Source: Euglena gracilis
Taxonomy: Eukaryota > Euglenida > Euglenophyceae > Euglenales
Direction: 5' to 3'
Assembly (NCBI GenBank): GCA_039621445.1
Contig: CP154954.1
Location: 46,541,847 to 46,605,846, forward strand
Length of the DNA: 64,000 nucleotides
In this document: positions 23,336-33,828 of the stretch, piece by piece
How positions within the stretch are numbered: the stretch's first letter is position 1
Layout of the letters: each line of letters opens with the position of its first letter
The notes under the pieces: model-generated
Database searches by the model: none
Seen by the model: the letters and a program-made list of their open reading frames with translations, nothing else
What the model was told of the DNA's origin: nothing
Program-made: the position numbers and the translations under genes

Positions 23336-23450
23336 ACAAATTGTGGCTGAGCCCAGATTTCAGCCTGAAAACGTGTTCAGGGGGCCCCCTTCGGGGGCCC
23401 CCTGGCTGAACACGTTTTCAGGCTGAAATCTGGGCTCAGCCACAATTTGT
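23336..23450. repeat. 115-bp near-perfect foldback hairpin
   Basis: 45-bp arms at 23336-23380 and 23406-23450 are exact complements. The spacer itself contains GGGGCCCCC-TTC-GGGGGCCCC. The inner ends of the arms carry AAACGTGTTCAG, the same motif as the TIR of the neighbouring transposon. Confidence 0.92.
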
Positions 23451-23455
23451 GTATA

Positions 23456-23875
23456 GAAAATCGTTTTTCTGAAAGGATCCAGTCCCTGTGTGAGAAGGGC
23501 GAGGCTCTGTCAAAACGGCTGGAGAGTGAAGAAAAGATTCTGGAGGAACGGCTGAAAATGTTTGAAATCACTGAAAAGTTGCAGTCCAGTGAAAAGTTTC
23601 CAGGTCCAGAAAATTTTGTGTCTGTGAACCTGAATTCTGGACATGTCACAAATTCGCAGCCGTCATCAGCATCTTCTGAAAAATCTTCCTCAGATTTTGC
23701 CACGCAGCCAAGGAAATTCAGACAGACGAAAAAATTCTGGAGGCCATCCAAAAGCAGTTGGAACGACTTTCAGATTTTGAGACCAAGTTGGTTTCAAGAT
23801 TGGTGGGGTTGGGACTGGCATTTAAATCCCTGGAACAGCTGGGGGTGGTTTCCACCATATCAGTGGTGGTGGTGA
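23456..23875 (+). pseudogene. Coiled-coil and Trp-rich ORF remnant of element A
   Basis: Open frame with heptad-rich ERIQSLCEKGEALSKRLESE-type sequence, then a Trp-rich end (WGWDWHLNPWNSWGW). Likely the continuation of gag, since element B's gag is also coiled-coil-rich. No start of its own is convincing. Confidence 0.4.
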
Positions 23876-24559
23876 TTTTTTTCAGCACAGGTCTAACCAC
23901 TGACTGGCACAGCACAGCACTTTACGGTGTCAAGTATGTTTCGGTGGTCTGTTTTTTGTGATTGTTGTTGTTTCATACGTTTTTCATCGTAATTTGGTGT
24001 TGGAGGCAGATGCGAAATCAGCCAGAAGTTTAATTCTGGATTTTCAGTTCACAGAGTTTGGCTTATGAAAAACAGCCAAGTCAAACATTTGTTGAATCTG
24101 GTTTCTGGGGTGCATGTTTTTTCCCCAGTTGCTTTCCACTTAAATGGAGACGCCCAGCCACGATGCTTGGGATTTTTCTCCTAGTGTTCAGGCAGCCAGA
24201 TCATGATTTTCAGTTTCAGAGTTTTCAGTTTTCGGTTGTCCCAAATGTCATTTGGGGTGGGGCACGGCACTGACATGTGTCACCATCCCTGACGGGGACA
24301 AATCAGGCATCTCAGGTGGAATTTTGGTTTGTGTTTTTGCTGGTCCCTTTTGTCACGGGACAGTTTTTCCAGAGAGAAACTTACCCCTGGACAGGGACAT
24401 ATGTTGGAGAATCGGCACAGTTTTTTCAGATTTTTCAGTCCAGTTTCATTGTGGTTTTCGAGTATGGAAGCCCAGCAGTCCTGTGGCAGGTTTTATCTGG
24501 GGTTTTGCCAAATCCTGAGGTAGGGGAGACCTCTGATTGACCACTCGAACCAAAAAGTT

Positions 24560-24770
24560 TTTTGGAAAGCGCGCAAAGAGGGGTTCCGAGGGTGGGGCTA
24601 GACCCAGGCAAGGAATAAACACCCCTGTGGCCACCCATCTAAGGGCTCAGGAAAGTTTTCAGTTTTCAGTCCAAGTGGGAACCAAGGTGGATTAACCCAG
24701 GAGGAAAAGACACCCCTGAGGAAAGTTCATTTTTGGGCCCATCAGTGGCACCATCATTTGGTTCAGTTTT
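24560..24770 (+). pseudogene. Scrap of pol in element A
   Basis: Two short blocks (GGGTGGGGCTAGACCCAGG, and ACCCAGGAGGAAAAGACACC with GTTCATTTTTGGG) match element B at 42587-42673, the linker between RNase H and integrase. The rest of pol is not visible. Confidence 0.6.
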
Positions 24771-27700
24771 CACTGAAAATCTGTTGATCTGTGGGTAACA
24801 CTTTCTGTTGCATTTTTTTTCAGCTGTAGGAGTCTGCTTAAGGGAGAAATACACAGGGCCCACGATGCAAAATTCCCAAAGGCAATTTTTGCAGTTGGAG
24901 GCTGCTCACACAGTTTTCGTGTGACCCATGTGGATTGATCAGATTTTAAGTGCCGTTCAGGTTGAATTGTGGTATTTTCAGTGAGAGAAAACTTAGGAAA
25001 AGTGAAAATATGCCTTGTGGATTGAAGTGGTGAAGTTGTTGTGTGTGTGTTATTTTTTGCGTTTTGGGTTTCTTTTTTGGAAGCGTAATGCATTTTTCAT
25101 CTTCTTTTGGTTTTTTCCAAATTTTGGATGGCCACTGCCCGTGGGGGTGGACGTGACTTGACCCCTGGGTGGGGGGGTGGGTGAGAGGTTGGGTGATCCC
25201 TGGTGTGGGGCGGGACAGGTGCTGGGTGGGGTGGGGGCCCTGGGCCCTCCCAGTATTGGGGGCTGTCAAGAGAGGTTGCGGTGGGGGGGTGCCTGGTTGT
25301 GTTTGGAAAGTCATGTGTGGGGGGGTTTGGGGAACTCCCCTGGGGTGGGGGAGGGGGAGGGGGGCAGGGGAGGAAGTCGGTCTGGACATAGGGGTTCGTC
25401 TTGGCACTTGGATCGAAGGGGGCCTCACGTGGGGGTGCGGGTTTGTTTGTTCAGTCCAGTGGGAGGGGGGTGATAGGGGGGTGGGGCACTCCTGGGTTTT
25501 GGGGTCACGGGGGCGGAGGGCGGGTGTGAACGGGGGTTGTGGTGTGGGGCAGCGGGTTTGGGGGTTCTGTTTTGGGGTGTTCCAAAGGGAAATGTTGAGA
25601 GGGGGGGCATTCACTACGTTTTTCGTAGTGTGTTTTGGGACCCATGGGGTCCGTGTGAAAGGGGCCGGGGGGTGAGGGAAGAGGTTAATTAGGTGCCGTG
25701 CGGGGTGGCAGTGGGGGTTGGGGGCCTGGTGGTACGGACAGGCGGTTGTTTGGGTGGGGAGGTTGCGGGGGCGTGTGTTGGGGCCTTTTGTTGGGCTGAG
25801 TTGTCATGCAGGTTCAAGCAGCAATCACGAAACGAAGGAGCAAAGCAGTCAAGTTATCAAGGATTTTTCACTGAACTTATTGAATTCAAGGATTTCAACA
25901 ATTTCAACATGACTTCAAAGACTGGGATGATGACATTGACATTTCAATGAGATGGTGAACAGACTTCAATGACATAAGTGGGACCCAAGCAATTGAATCA
26001 CATGCATTTGAATCACATGATTTACCATTGTCATGATCACAATTGTGGATTGTTTGTGGAGTCACAGAATGGTGGATACATTCATTTTCCCCAAGTTGCT
26101 GGGGAGAGAGTTGCTGGGGAGCTCAAAGCTGGGATATTGATTGGTGAATTTCATGTTCTGGCCGAGGAGTTTGAGTTCATTGGACTTCAGTCGCCTGGCT
26201 GGGGGAGAAGTCTAAATGGCTGACCTTCACCAAGCCGGGCGCGATTGCCCAAGCCCGGCTCAACAATCTGGTTGGCAGATCCCATGGTGCCAGGGGCTGA
26301 GTTTCAGTTTGCTTGCTTCTGAGGTTGAACTTGGTTTATTCTCCCCTCCTCGTGCAGCTGGGGGGGGGGGGGGGCTGTGTTAAGCCCTGTTTTTTTGTTG
26401 GTGTGGTGGATCAAAATCAGCTTTGGATTCGCGGCTGGAATTTTTTGACTCAGAATTGGATACCCCTGTGAGACGTTTGAGTGGGGACAGGATTGCATCA
26501 ATTGGTGACCGTGACTGTTTTGGTCATACCCCAGATATGGCGGGGTTTGATGAAAGATCCATTTTTCCCATTTTTTTCGTCAAATGGGGATTCCGGTTTT
26601 GCAGCCAGGAATTTTTAACCCGTGGCCCTCCCCGCATTGGTTGACGGTGGGGGGGGGGCGACATTGTGAAGGCCCGTCCTTTGACATGCGTGAGATTTCA
26701 GCCGGCTTGGATATTACGGCCCAGGTTTGTGATTTTTTTTGTTTGGAGGCTGAAGCCAGAGTGACCCCCATGGCCCCATGTGACTGGGGGGGGGGGGCAG
26801 CGAAAAATCGCCTTGGCTGAGAAAATTGGATTTGGATTTTCAGTATTTTTGAGTTTGCCATGTCATTTGACCCCCATTGCCCCGTGGACTGGGGGGGGGC
26901 AGTGAATTTTAATTGGCAAGCCGGATTGGTTGGCTACATGGCAGTGTGTTGGTTGGGCCAAAAGCTGGGCCGGATGGCCTGGCCCCTCAACAACGGTATG
27001 CTGCTGGATGCTTTTGTTTGGGTTGGTTGTTCTCAGCTGGATGTCAGGGGTTGGAATTCTGGACTGGATTTTGTTGAGGGCTTTTGTAAGCCCTGTGTTG
27101 GACTCAGATTTTTTGATTTTGATTTTTTGATGATTTTTGTTGCTGGAGGATTTTTATTCAAAGAGTTGGAAAAACCTGGGATTTTGATAATTTTTCTGGT
27201 GGACGACAAAACGATTTGGAGTTTTAAAACTCAGTTTTTTGATTCGGTTTGGACTATTGGATATTGGTCAAAGGCATTTTTTCACGGAACACAGCTTGGA
27301 GGCATCCGAACTCGGGGGGGGGGACCCTGGACCGGAGATGACCCCTACTCCGTCCACAGGCCCTGGTGTGGGCCAATGAAAAAAAAAACCAGCCACGTGG
27401 GCACTAAAGCCCTGTGATATAGTGGCTGAGGGCCAATGTGAAGCCCTGTTCTCTTTGCATTCAAAAAAAAATCGATCGACCCAGTCATTTTCGGTTGGAA
27501 TGCATGACAAGGAAGTGAGCGTGCATACACACAAAACACACAACCACAACGCACACGAACCCGCACACCCATCTGTACACTATTCCCCCATATAACCGTC
27601 TTACCTTTGCACCTCACCGTTTGCCTTTCCTTACCCATCACCTTTTCACCGTTTTACCTCTTCTGTCCCGAATTGGAAAGGAATGCCTGGGTTTCTGTTT

Positions 27701-28180
27701 TCTCTTTCCCCACACAATTCGTTTTCTGAGGCACTGTTGGCCAAAGTCCCTGATTTTTTTTAAAAAAATCGACAAATGAAGTTTCACACAATGAAAGCTG
27801 CCAAAAAACACAAAAAAAAAGAATTGTCACCAAGGGGGCAGCGTGGGACTTAGGCCTTGGGGTGGAGTGCCCAGAGTTTGTTTTGTTTGGAATCGGTTTT
27901 CAGATTTTGTGTTCAAAGACCCGTTCCCCATGCTTGTCGGAGGAAAGGGGTGGGGGGGCTTCCCCCGAAGACCTGATTTTTCAGAGTCCCCCAAGGTGCC
28001 CGAGATTATGGCTGGGGGGGGGTCGACTCGTAACACCGATTTTCAAAAAAAAAAAGCGACAGGACCCGTTTTAAAAAAAAAAACTCAGAATTTTCACCCC
28101 CCACAAAAAAAAAATCAATTTTACTCTCCCCGTTTTGGTTCGGGGGGGTGGGGCAGAAAAACGGGTCCGACTAACGTCGC
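24771..28180 (+). other. Element A interior without recognised genes
   Basis: 24950-25700 is strongly G-rich (long C-rich frames on the other strand, not taken as genes). 26765-26905 has two copies of a TGACCCCCAT(G/T)GCCCC...GACTGGGGGG block. 27520-28180 resembles, patchily, the 3' non-coding region of element B, including CCAAAGTCCCTGA and the stretch before the polypurine tract. Confidence 0.5.
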
Positions 28181-28191
28181 AAGGGAGGGGG
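28181..28191 (+). promoter_or_regulatory. Polypurine tract of element A
   Basis: AAGGGAGGGGG directly before the 3' LTR. The 16 bases ending here (GTCGCAAGGGAGGGGG) are identical in element B. Confidence 0.8.
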
Positions 28192-28791
28192 TGTCGGCTG
28201 CCGCTGGCGGCGGCAGCCAAAAATTTCCCAAAAATTCCCAGAAAATTCCCAGTAGGAACCTCCAAAGCAAGTCAACCGCCACGCGAGTGGAATTGGAACC
28301 GCAGCAAATTTCAAGAAGAATTTGAGAATTCGATTTGAGAATCAGAAAAGAAGAAAAGTCAATTGGAGACTTGAAGAGCAAAAAGATCAATTCAAATAAC
28401 ATCAGGAAGCCAAGGCATTCATTTCCACATTCTTTGTCCCACTCAACACCTAAACTCAAAGGTACTTGCCCACCTTCTCAAGTCCAAGGTTTGTTGTGCT
28501 CTGCTGTGTGCTTCCAAGTAGGAGGGTTGGTTTGTCTTTGCTCACCTTTTGATCCAAATGTTTGAAAAGGCAAAACAGTGGAGGCTAAAAACGATCCTAC
28601 GCGGGGAGACAGGGGGACCTGGGTCGAGGGGGCACACCTCACCCCCATTACCACCTGTGTATTTATTTGAAAACGGGGCCCAACTTGCCAAAGGCCCTGG
28701 CCTGAGCCCACCAGGGCCGGAAAAATGAAATCGTGGCCCCAGCGAAAGCAGCCCCCCCCCGGGCGAGCAGGGTCCTCCAAACCCCCCAACA
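28192..28791 (+). repeat. 3' LTR of element A
   Basis: 600 bp, same ends as the 5' LTR. It is preceded by polypurine tract AAGGGAGGGGG (28181-28191) and followed by the AAAC target copy. Confidence 0.92.
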
Positions 28792-28795
28792 AAAC

Positions 28796-29113
28796 TCTGA
28801 ACCAAATAACCAACCTTGAACTCTCACCTGCTATTTTTACCCCTGGTTACCCCCTGAGCAGGGCCACACGGCAAGCCAAAGACAAATCAAGGGGTCACAT
28901 AGACGCGCAGAGAAGCAAAACACAACAAAAGCCAAAACCCGACACAAACACGCCATCCTGGGGCGAAAGAGGTACAAACATCCCCCCCTCCCCGCCCAAT
29001 ATATATTGAAGGTGACCTTTGCTCATCTTCGGCTAACCACTAACCACTGACCTTCGCACCCTGAACAAGTACATCTCATCACTCTTTTGTACATTACACC
29101 CGTAGTATAAGCT
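28796..29113 (+). other. LINE 3' tail after element A
   Basis: Continues the LINE after the second AAAC target copy. No ORF, no clear poly(A). It is cut off by the DIRS left end at 29114, so whether the LINE end is complete cannot be seen. Confidence 0.5.
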
Positions 29114-29136
29114 GACCATTCGGGCTCCGCACTGCG

Positions 29137-29235
29137 AGATGGTGAGGTCCTGCTTTCCTTGCCGGCTGTTCTGTTCTGGTGTGTTTGTGCGTGCGCGGGG
29201 GGTGCTTCTTACTGCTTTTTGTTGCCGGAGTTGGC
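29137..29235 (+). repeat. DIRS left inverted terminal repeat
   Basis: About 100 bp from AGATGGTGAGGTCCTGC to GCCGGAGTTGGC, nearly identical to the complement of 33528-33627. The outer 23 bases (29114-29136) are unique to the left end. Confidence 0.85.
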
Positions 29236-29368
29236 TGATTCCTATTTCTGCCCTTCGACCTCAAGGAGAAAGAACTTTACTTCTACGAACTCAAGTGGAC
29301 GAAAATTCTCGGAACTTCAACTTCCTGACGGAAGAATTCAACTCTCGGAGATCAACAACGGGACTTCC

Positions 29369-30170
29369 ATGAAAAATGAATTTCAAAGAGCTGAAGCTGG
29401 GGAAGGTGGAGACACAGCAGCAGCTGCAGAAGCTGGAGGGGCGGAAGCGACACGTCCGTCCGTGGCCATCGCAACCCCCCCACCACCCAGTACTTCAAAG
29501 ATTTCAAAATTCAAGGTTTCAGGCTCCCCCCCTAAAAATGATGGGCATGGACATGGACAACTGTGGTCAGGAAGAGAAGACAGAGGGGGACCACCATCAC
29601 AGGTCCAACAGACTCCACCCCTTTTTCTCAGTTCCTCCCCTTTCAGGGGAGAAAGCAAAGGCTATGGCAGCCTCAATCCAAAGGATTCAAATCAAAACCA
29701 AGGCTATGGCAGCCATCATTGGACAGGGCCTGGGGCCCAGAATCATGGCTATGGAAGCCATCATCCAAGAGGCAGTGGGCCCAGGAGCAAAGCTATGGCA
29801 GCCTGTGTCCAAACCTGGAAAGCTCCCACGGGGGAAAGGGTATGTCCAACTTACCCCACAGCTCTCTCAAACACAAAACCCTCAGGAGCTGCACATCCAA
29901 GCAACCAACCCTACAGGGGAAGGCCAATGGAGGCCATTATATGCAAGAGGCCAATGGGGGCCAGGGGAAGCATCAAAATATCAAGGCCAATGGAGGCCAT
30001 TATATGCAAAAGGCCAATGGAGGCCAGGAGAAGCATCAAGACTTCAAGGCCAATGGAGGCCATTTCAATCAAAATCAAGTGGCCATTGGAGGCCAGTGCA
30101 TTCAAGATCACATCAGCCCTTGGGGGGGAGGCCCAAGATTGGCTACACCAGGGCCCCCCCAGAAGGTAAT
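29369..30170 (+). CDS. DIRS gag-like ORF
   Basis: Starts MKNEFQRAEAGEGG; Pro/Gly/Ser-rich with GYGSHH and GYGSL repeats. It continues in overlapping frames through tandem repeats (about 29925-30095, GGCCAATGGAGGCC units; 30285-30385, GACCCCAGTGATGGGGCAGC units). Multiple open frames across these repeats make the true end unclear. No zinc knuckle seen. Confidence 0.5.
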
Positions 30171-30284
30171 CAGCCCACACCCCCCAGCTATATATGTACC
30201 TCCCCATTGCAGACACAGACTTTCCCCAATCTTTCAAAATCAGGGGGAAAGCCTGTCTTTGGACAGCCCTATGGCAGGGCCAGA

Positions 30285-30385
30285 GGTGACCCCAGTGATG
30301 GGGCAGCCAGGCAGGACCCCAGTGATGGGGCAGCCAGGTGTGACCCCAGTGATGGGGCAGCCAGGGGGAAGGACCCCAGTGATGG
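30285..30385 (+). repeat. Tandem GACCCCAGTGATGGGGCAGC repeat in DIRS
   Basis: Four to five units of 24-30 bp that read TPVMGQPG. They sit just before the RT domain. Confidence 0.85.
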
Positions 30386-30399
30386 GGCCTGTGGAATCC

Positions 30400-30895
30400 C
30401 CAGACACATTACACCCAGGGGTACCCCCTTACAAGGCCCTGCAGGCCAGCATTCCCCATTGGGTCAAGGCAGGAGCCAGCACAGAGGTATTAAACCTGAT
30501 AAGGGAAGGGGTCAGGGCAGATCTTCCCCTCCCCCCTCAGATGTCCTTAAAAGTTCCCTTCAAAACTCCCCAAGAAATAATGACTGCCCAAAAAATTCTG
30601 AGGGAATACGAATGTGCAGGGGCAACCAGGCAAATCCCCCCAGAGGAAGCAAAACATTTTGTCCCTTATTTTATCATTTCCAAACAGGAAGGGGGAAAGA
30701 CAAAGGAAAGACTAATTTCAGATTGTCGACAGTTAAATCAACATTTCACCCCCCAGAAGTTCAGACTGGAACACATGGGAAACATATTCCCATATCTCAG
30801 AAAGGGTTGGTTCTGTGGAAAAATAGATCTGAAAGATGCTTATTTCCATTTAAAGCTGCACAGCAGCCTGGAAAAGCATGTTTGCATGCAGGTGG
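30400..30895 (+). CDS. DIRS pol, N-terminal part of RT
   Basis: Reads ...ISKQEGGKTKERLISDCR, then WFCGKIDLKDAYFHL (RT motif with first catalytic Asp). The frame is lost at the G9 run 30894-30902 and resumes one frame over at 30878 onward. Because the break is in a homopolymer, it may be an assembly error. Confidence 0.75.
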
Positions 30896-32278
30896 GGGGG
30901 GGAAACGTGGCAATTTCAAGCTGCATGCTTTGGGTTAAGCAGCCTGCCACAAAAGTTTATGACTCTCATGAGAGTCTGGGAAAGGAAATGGAGGAAGGAA
31001 GGAAAGGTAGTTTTCATCTACCTGGACGACATTTTGCTGTTAGCCCCCAGCAAAAAGACAGCAGCCCATCATTTGGCAGAAATGAAAAAAGATCTTTTGC
31101 TGGCAGGTTTCAGAATAAACCTCCCCAAATCATGTCTGGAACCAACACAGGAAATAAAGCATTTGGGCCAGTGGATCAATTTGAAAAAAGGCCAACTGGA
31201 AATTCCACAGGAAAAATTAAAATCCCTAAGAAAGGAATTAGGAAAGGTGCTGACAGCACAAAAAATGAGCTGCAGAAAACTCAGCTCTATTGTAGGGCAA
31301 GTCAGAAGCTATTTAGTTTCAATGCCTTTTCTCAGAATTCTGACAGATCAACTTTGCAAAATGGTGGATTTGCACACAAAGTGGGGTTGGGACCACACCC
31401 TAACCATTCCCCAGGGGGTCAAAGATCAAATTGTGGAGTTAAAGGCATTTTTGCAGCCAGGTGTGGGCAGAGCCTTTCAATCCCAGGCCTCTCAAGAACT
31501 GTTCTCAGACAGCAGCACCTGGCAATGGGGGGGGCTGGACAAAAATTCTGGTCAAAAGGTCCAAGATTTCTGGAGGGACCTGCATGTCCTTCACATCAAT
31601 CAAAAAGAATTGATGTCTGCAGTGGAAACTGTAAAGGCTTTGGCAAAACCAAAACAAACCATTGTTCTTCATGTGGACAGCCAGGTGGCAGTAAGTTATT
31701 TAACAAAATGGGGAGGCAAAAAGCCATACCTAAATTCCATCCTAAAACCCCTTCTGTACCATTGCCAAGAAAAGCAAATCAATTTGCAGGTGGTTTGGGT
31801 TCCCACAAAGGAACAATTGGCAGACTCCCTGACCAGGGAGCAAAAAGATCCAGGGGATTACACCCTGAACATGAACATTTTTCACCAGATTCTGAAATTT
31901 TTCAAGCACCACATCACCCCAGAGGTGGACATGTTTTGCACACCCAGCAACAAAAAATTCCCCAAGTTCATTTGTCGATACCCCCACCAAGGGGCCTTGC
32001 TGGTGGATGCCTTGAAGGCAGATTTAAGGGGTCTCCCCCCAGTTTATGCCAACCCTCCCTGGAGCATCATCCCCCAGTGGGTTCAGAGATTGATGCTAAA
32101 CCCAGACCTGAATTGTCTGTTGATTGTACCCCACTGGGCTTCGACATCATGGTGGCGCCAATTAATGTCAATCAGGCAGCCAGGCAGCAAGGTTTTGCTG
32201 GTACCCCCCAGTGGGGTCTGTTCACCAACTGCTGGGGGGAGGAGATGCCCCCCCCAAGGTGGAATTTGGCCTGCTTGA
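30878..32278 (+). CDS. DIRS pol: RT, RNase H and DAM-like methyltransferase domain
   Basis: 467-codon frame: RT with WQFQAACFGLSSLP and YLDD (residues 48-51), thumb, RNase H (HINQKEL, VLHVDSQVAVSYL, about 245-320), then a DAM-type domain (VDMFCTPSNKKFPKF, YANPPW at about 391-395, IVPHWASTSWW). This RT-RH-methyltransferase order is typical of DIRS elements. The domain's enzymatic role is unproven in any DIRS element. Confidence 0.85.
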   Translation: MFACRWGGETWQFQAACFGLSSLPQKFMTLMRVWERKWRKEGKVVFIYLDDILLLAPSKKTAAHHLAEMKKDLLLAGFRINLPKSCLEPTQEIKHLGQWINLKKGQLEIPQEKLKSLRKELGKVLTAQKMSCRKLSSIVGQVRSYLVSMPFLRILTDQLCKMVDLHTKWGWDHTLTIPQGVKDQIVELKAFLQPGVGRAFQSQASQELFSDSSTWQWGGLDKNSGQKVQDFWRDLHVLHINQKELMSAVETVKALAKPKQTIVLHVDSQVAVSYLTKWGGKKPYLNSILKPLLYHCQEKQINLQVVWVPTKEQLADSLTREQKDPGDYTLNMNIFHQILKFFKHHITPEVDMFCTPSNKKFPKFICRYPHQGALLVDALKADLRGLPPVYANPPWSIIPQWVQRLMLNPDLNCLLIVPHWASTSWWRQLMSIRQPGSKVLLVPPSGVCSPTAGGRRCPPQGGIWPA

Positions 32279-33684
32279 TTGTGTCAGGCAAATATTACAA
32301 TCCCAGGAAGTTTCGATGTCCAGTATCGACACTTACATAAAAAATCTGGGGAATGTCAAAAGATATGATTCAGCATTCAAGGCTTTGATGGGCCAATTGT
32401 TGCACAAAGGGGTGCCCCTGCAGGACTGCACAGTCCACAGGATGGCTGAGGCCATCCTTGACCTGGCTGCCCACAGCCTCAACACTGCAAGAAATGCATA
32501 TGCAGCAGTTTTATTACTCCCAGGGTTTGGGTCATTGAGGTTTTCCCCTCTTTTGTCTCCATTGAAGAGGAAATGGAATTCCAATGTCTGCAAGTATGCC
32601 CATTTTTGGGACCCCACTGATTTCTTGGAGAACATCATCAGGAAATCCAAACCCCTCTCAGACCTATCTGTGAAAGAGCTCAGAAACAGGCTCATCATCT
32701 GTTGGAGGCTGTTGGCCCTCCACAGGGGGGTTGATTTAGCCAGGACACAGCGAAAAATCAGTTTCGTAGGAGAAAAAATTTTCATTTTATTGCAAAGGAA
32801 AGGATGGCAGTGCCCAAGGTGGGAGGAGATTTTGGTTTTGCCACACACCCCCCTCATCAGCCCCTGGCATTTATTGAAAGAGTATGTGGGAAGGACAGCC
32901 CACATGGTTGGGCACAAAAATCATTTGTTGTGGTCTTTGGATGGCAAAAGACCTTTGACTTCAGAAAGGGTGAATTCCCTGACCAAAGAAATTCTGCAGG
33001 AGGGGGGGGTGGACACCACCCACTGGAAACCCCACAGCACCAGAGGGGCTGGGGTTTTATGGTGGAAAAATGCTGGTTTGCAAGTGGAAGAAGTCCAGCA
33101 GCTGGGTCAGTGGAAAAATTTTGGGGCCTTCCAAGCTCATTATTTGAGGCTGGGTGTCGTTTCAAAAATTCAAACAATTATGGCCCAAAGGGGGGTGCAC
33201 AGTACCTCACCATCTCGCAGTGCGGAGCCCGAATGGTCTCGGACTCCCACGACAGAGGAAGGGGGAGGAAGGGACCAAGAGGGCGAAGCACAAGAAGATG
33301 GTGAGCCCAACCCTCCCACCCAAAAAATCAGCAGAAAAAGAAAGACATCCCAACCAGAAAGGGGACCCCCAACCAAGCAACCCCAGCCACCCACCCAGAA
33401 ACACAGAAAGAGACCACCATCCCCATCAGGGGGGGGGGGGCCCACCAAGCGACCATGGGTGAGGGGGGGGGGGGGCGGAGCCACGGCGGTTCAGCTTCGC
33501 CAAGGTGTCGGACGCGGCCTCATCATCGCCAACTCCGGCAACAAAGGCGCAGTAAGAAGCACCCCCCGCGCACGCACAAACACACCAGAACAGAACAGCC
33601 GGCAAGGAAAGCAGGACCTCACCATCTTCTTGTGCTTCGCCCTCTTGGTCACTTCCTCCCCCTTCCTCTGTCGTGGGCGTCCGA
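32211..33684 (+). CDS. DIRS tyrosine recombinase
   Basis: Overlaps the end of pol. The catalytic set is visible: first Arg region (WRLLALHRGVDLAR), H-x-x-R (HSTRGAG, residues 275-278) and the nucleophile Tyr in FQAHY (311). After the domain the frame stays open through the internal complementary region and right repeat into the N gap, so the stop lies outside the element or a base is missing. Confidence 0.85.
33204..33306 (-). repeat. DIRS internal complementary region
   Basis: Its reverse complement reads as the right outer end running directly into the left outer end (TCCGA joined to GACCATTCGGG). It is the splint for circularisation in the DIRS model, and it fixes the element ends at 29114 and 33684. 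Confidence 0.85.
33528..33627 (-). repeat. DIRS right inverted terminal repeat
   Basis: Complement of the left repeat. The outer extension 33628-33684 is unique to the right end and matches, inverted, 33241-33300 in the internal region. Confidence 0.85.
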
Positions 33685-33697
33685 ACCGCGACCTGTG

Positions 33698-33710
33698 NNN
33701 NNNNNNNNNN
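33698..33710. other. Assembly gap (13 N)
   Basis: Unknown bases between the DIRS right flank and the first piece of C'. True size unknown; the junction of these two blocks is not verified. Confidence 0.99.
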
Positions 33711-33828
33711 ACCCGTTAACCCGTGGACTGGCTGGCCTTTTGAGACTGAGGAGGAGCGTCAACAGTATGAATATGCTGTGACGATCCAACGACAAATCGC
33801 ACGTCGCCCCCCTGTTTCCGCTGGCCAG
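33711..33828 (+). pseudogene. C' fragment 1 (ORF3 of an older C-family copy)
   Basis: Closely matches 57295-57412 of element C (reads VNPWTG.PFETEE.RQQYEYA). It is interrupted by element B at 33829, and the last four bases CCAG form B's target duplication. Confidence 0.9.

Larger units (their letters stand above)
20710..28791 (+). mobile_element. LTR retrotransposon A (8.1 kb, non-autonomous relative of B)
   Basis: LTRs of 597 and 600 bp bound the element and AAAC is duplicated at 20706-20709 and 28792-28795. The TGTCGGC...AACA ends, the TGG primer site, the polypurine tract and the gag start position are the same as in element B. Its interior has a short gag-like ORF, a nested inverted-repeat element and only a scrap of pol (about 24590-24760), so it could move only with help from a complete relative. 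Confidence 0.88.
15481..29113 (+). mobile_element. LINE (non-LTR retrotransposon), interrupted by LTR element A
   Basis: Runs from a spliced-leader match at 15481 through a 1.6-kb repeat-rich 5' region, an N-terminal ORF with a 2A-like motif, an RT ORF ending at 20691, and a 3' tail (28796-29113) displaced by element A. The RT is of the LINE type, with a zinc-finger plus PD-(D/E)XK-like C-terminus rather than an upstream AP endonuclease. Reading frames are broken in several places, so this copy is probably inactive. The 3' end is not certain because the DIRS element begins at 29114. The element lies 80 bp from the psaD acceptor, head to head. Confidence 0.7.
29114..33684 (+). mobile_element. 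DIRS-like tyrosine-recombinase retrotransposon (4.6 kb)
   Basis: Inverted terminal repeats (29137-29235 and 33528-33627), an internal complementary region (33204-33306) that joins both outer ends, and RT, RNase H, methyltransferase-like and tyrosine recombinase domains. This is the DIRS-1 layout, in which the internal region templates circle closure and the recombinase inserts the circle without target duplication. No duplication is seen. One RT frameshift in a G run is present. Confidence 0.88.

Noticed and set aside
24277-24540. Possible env-like membrane protein in element A (hydrophobic frames near 23900-24540)
   Set aside because: Short, broken frames with no start, no conserved motifs and no matching segment in element B.
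25169-25675. Glycine/tryptophan-rich ORF in element A
   Set aside because: It is an effect of G-rich DNA; equally long Pro-rich frames exist on the opposite strand and neither has family motifs.
29114-33697. Target-site duplication around the DIRS element
   Set aside because: Flanks AAGCT and ACCGCG do not match; absence of duplication is expected for tyrosine recombinase insertion.
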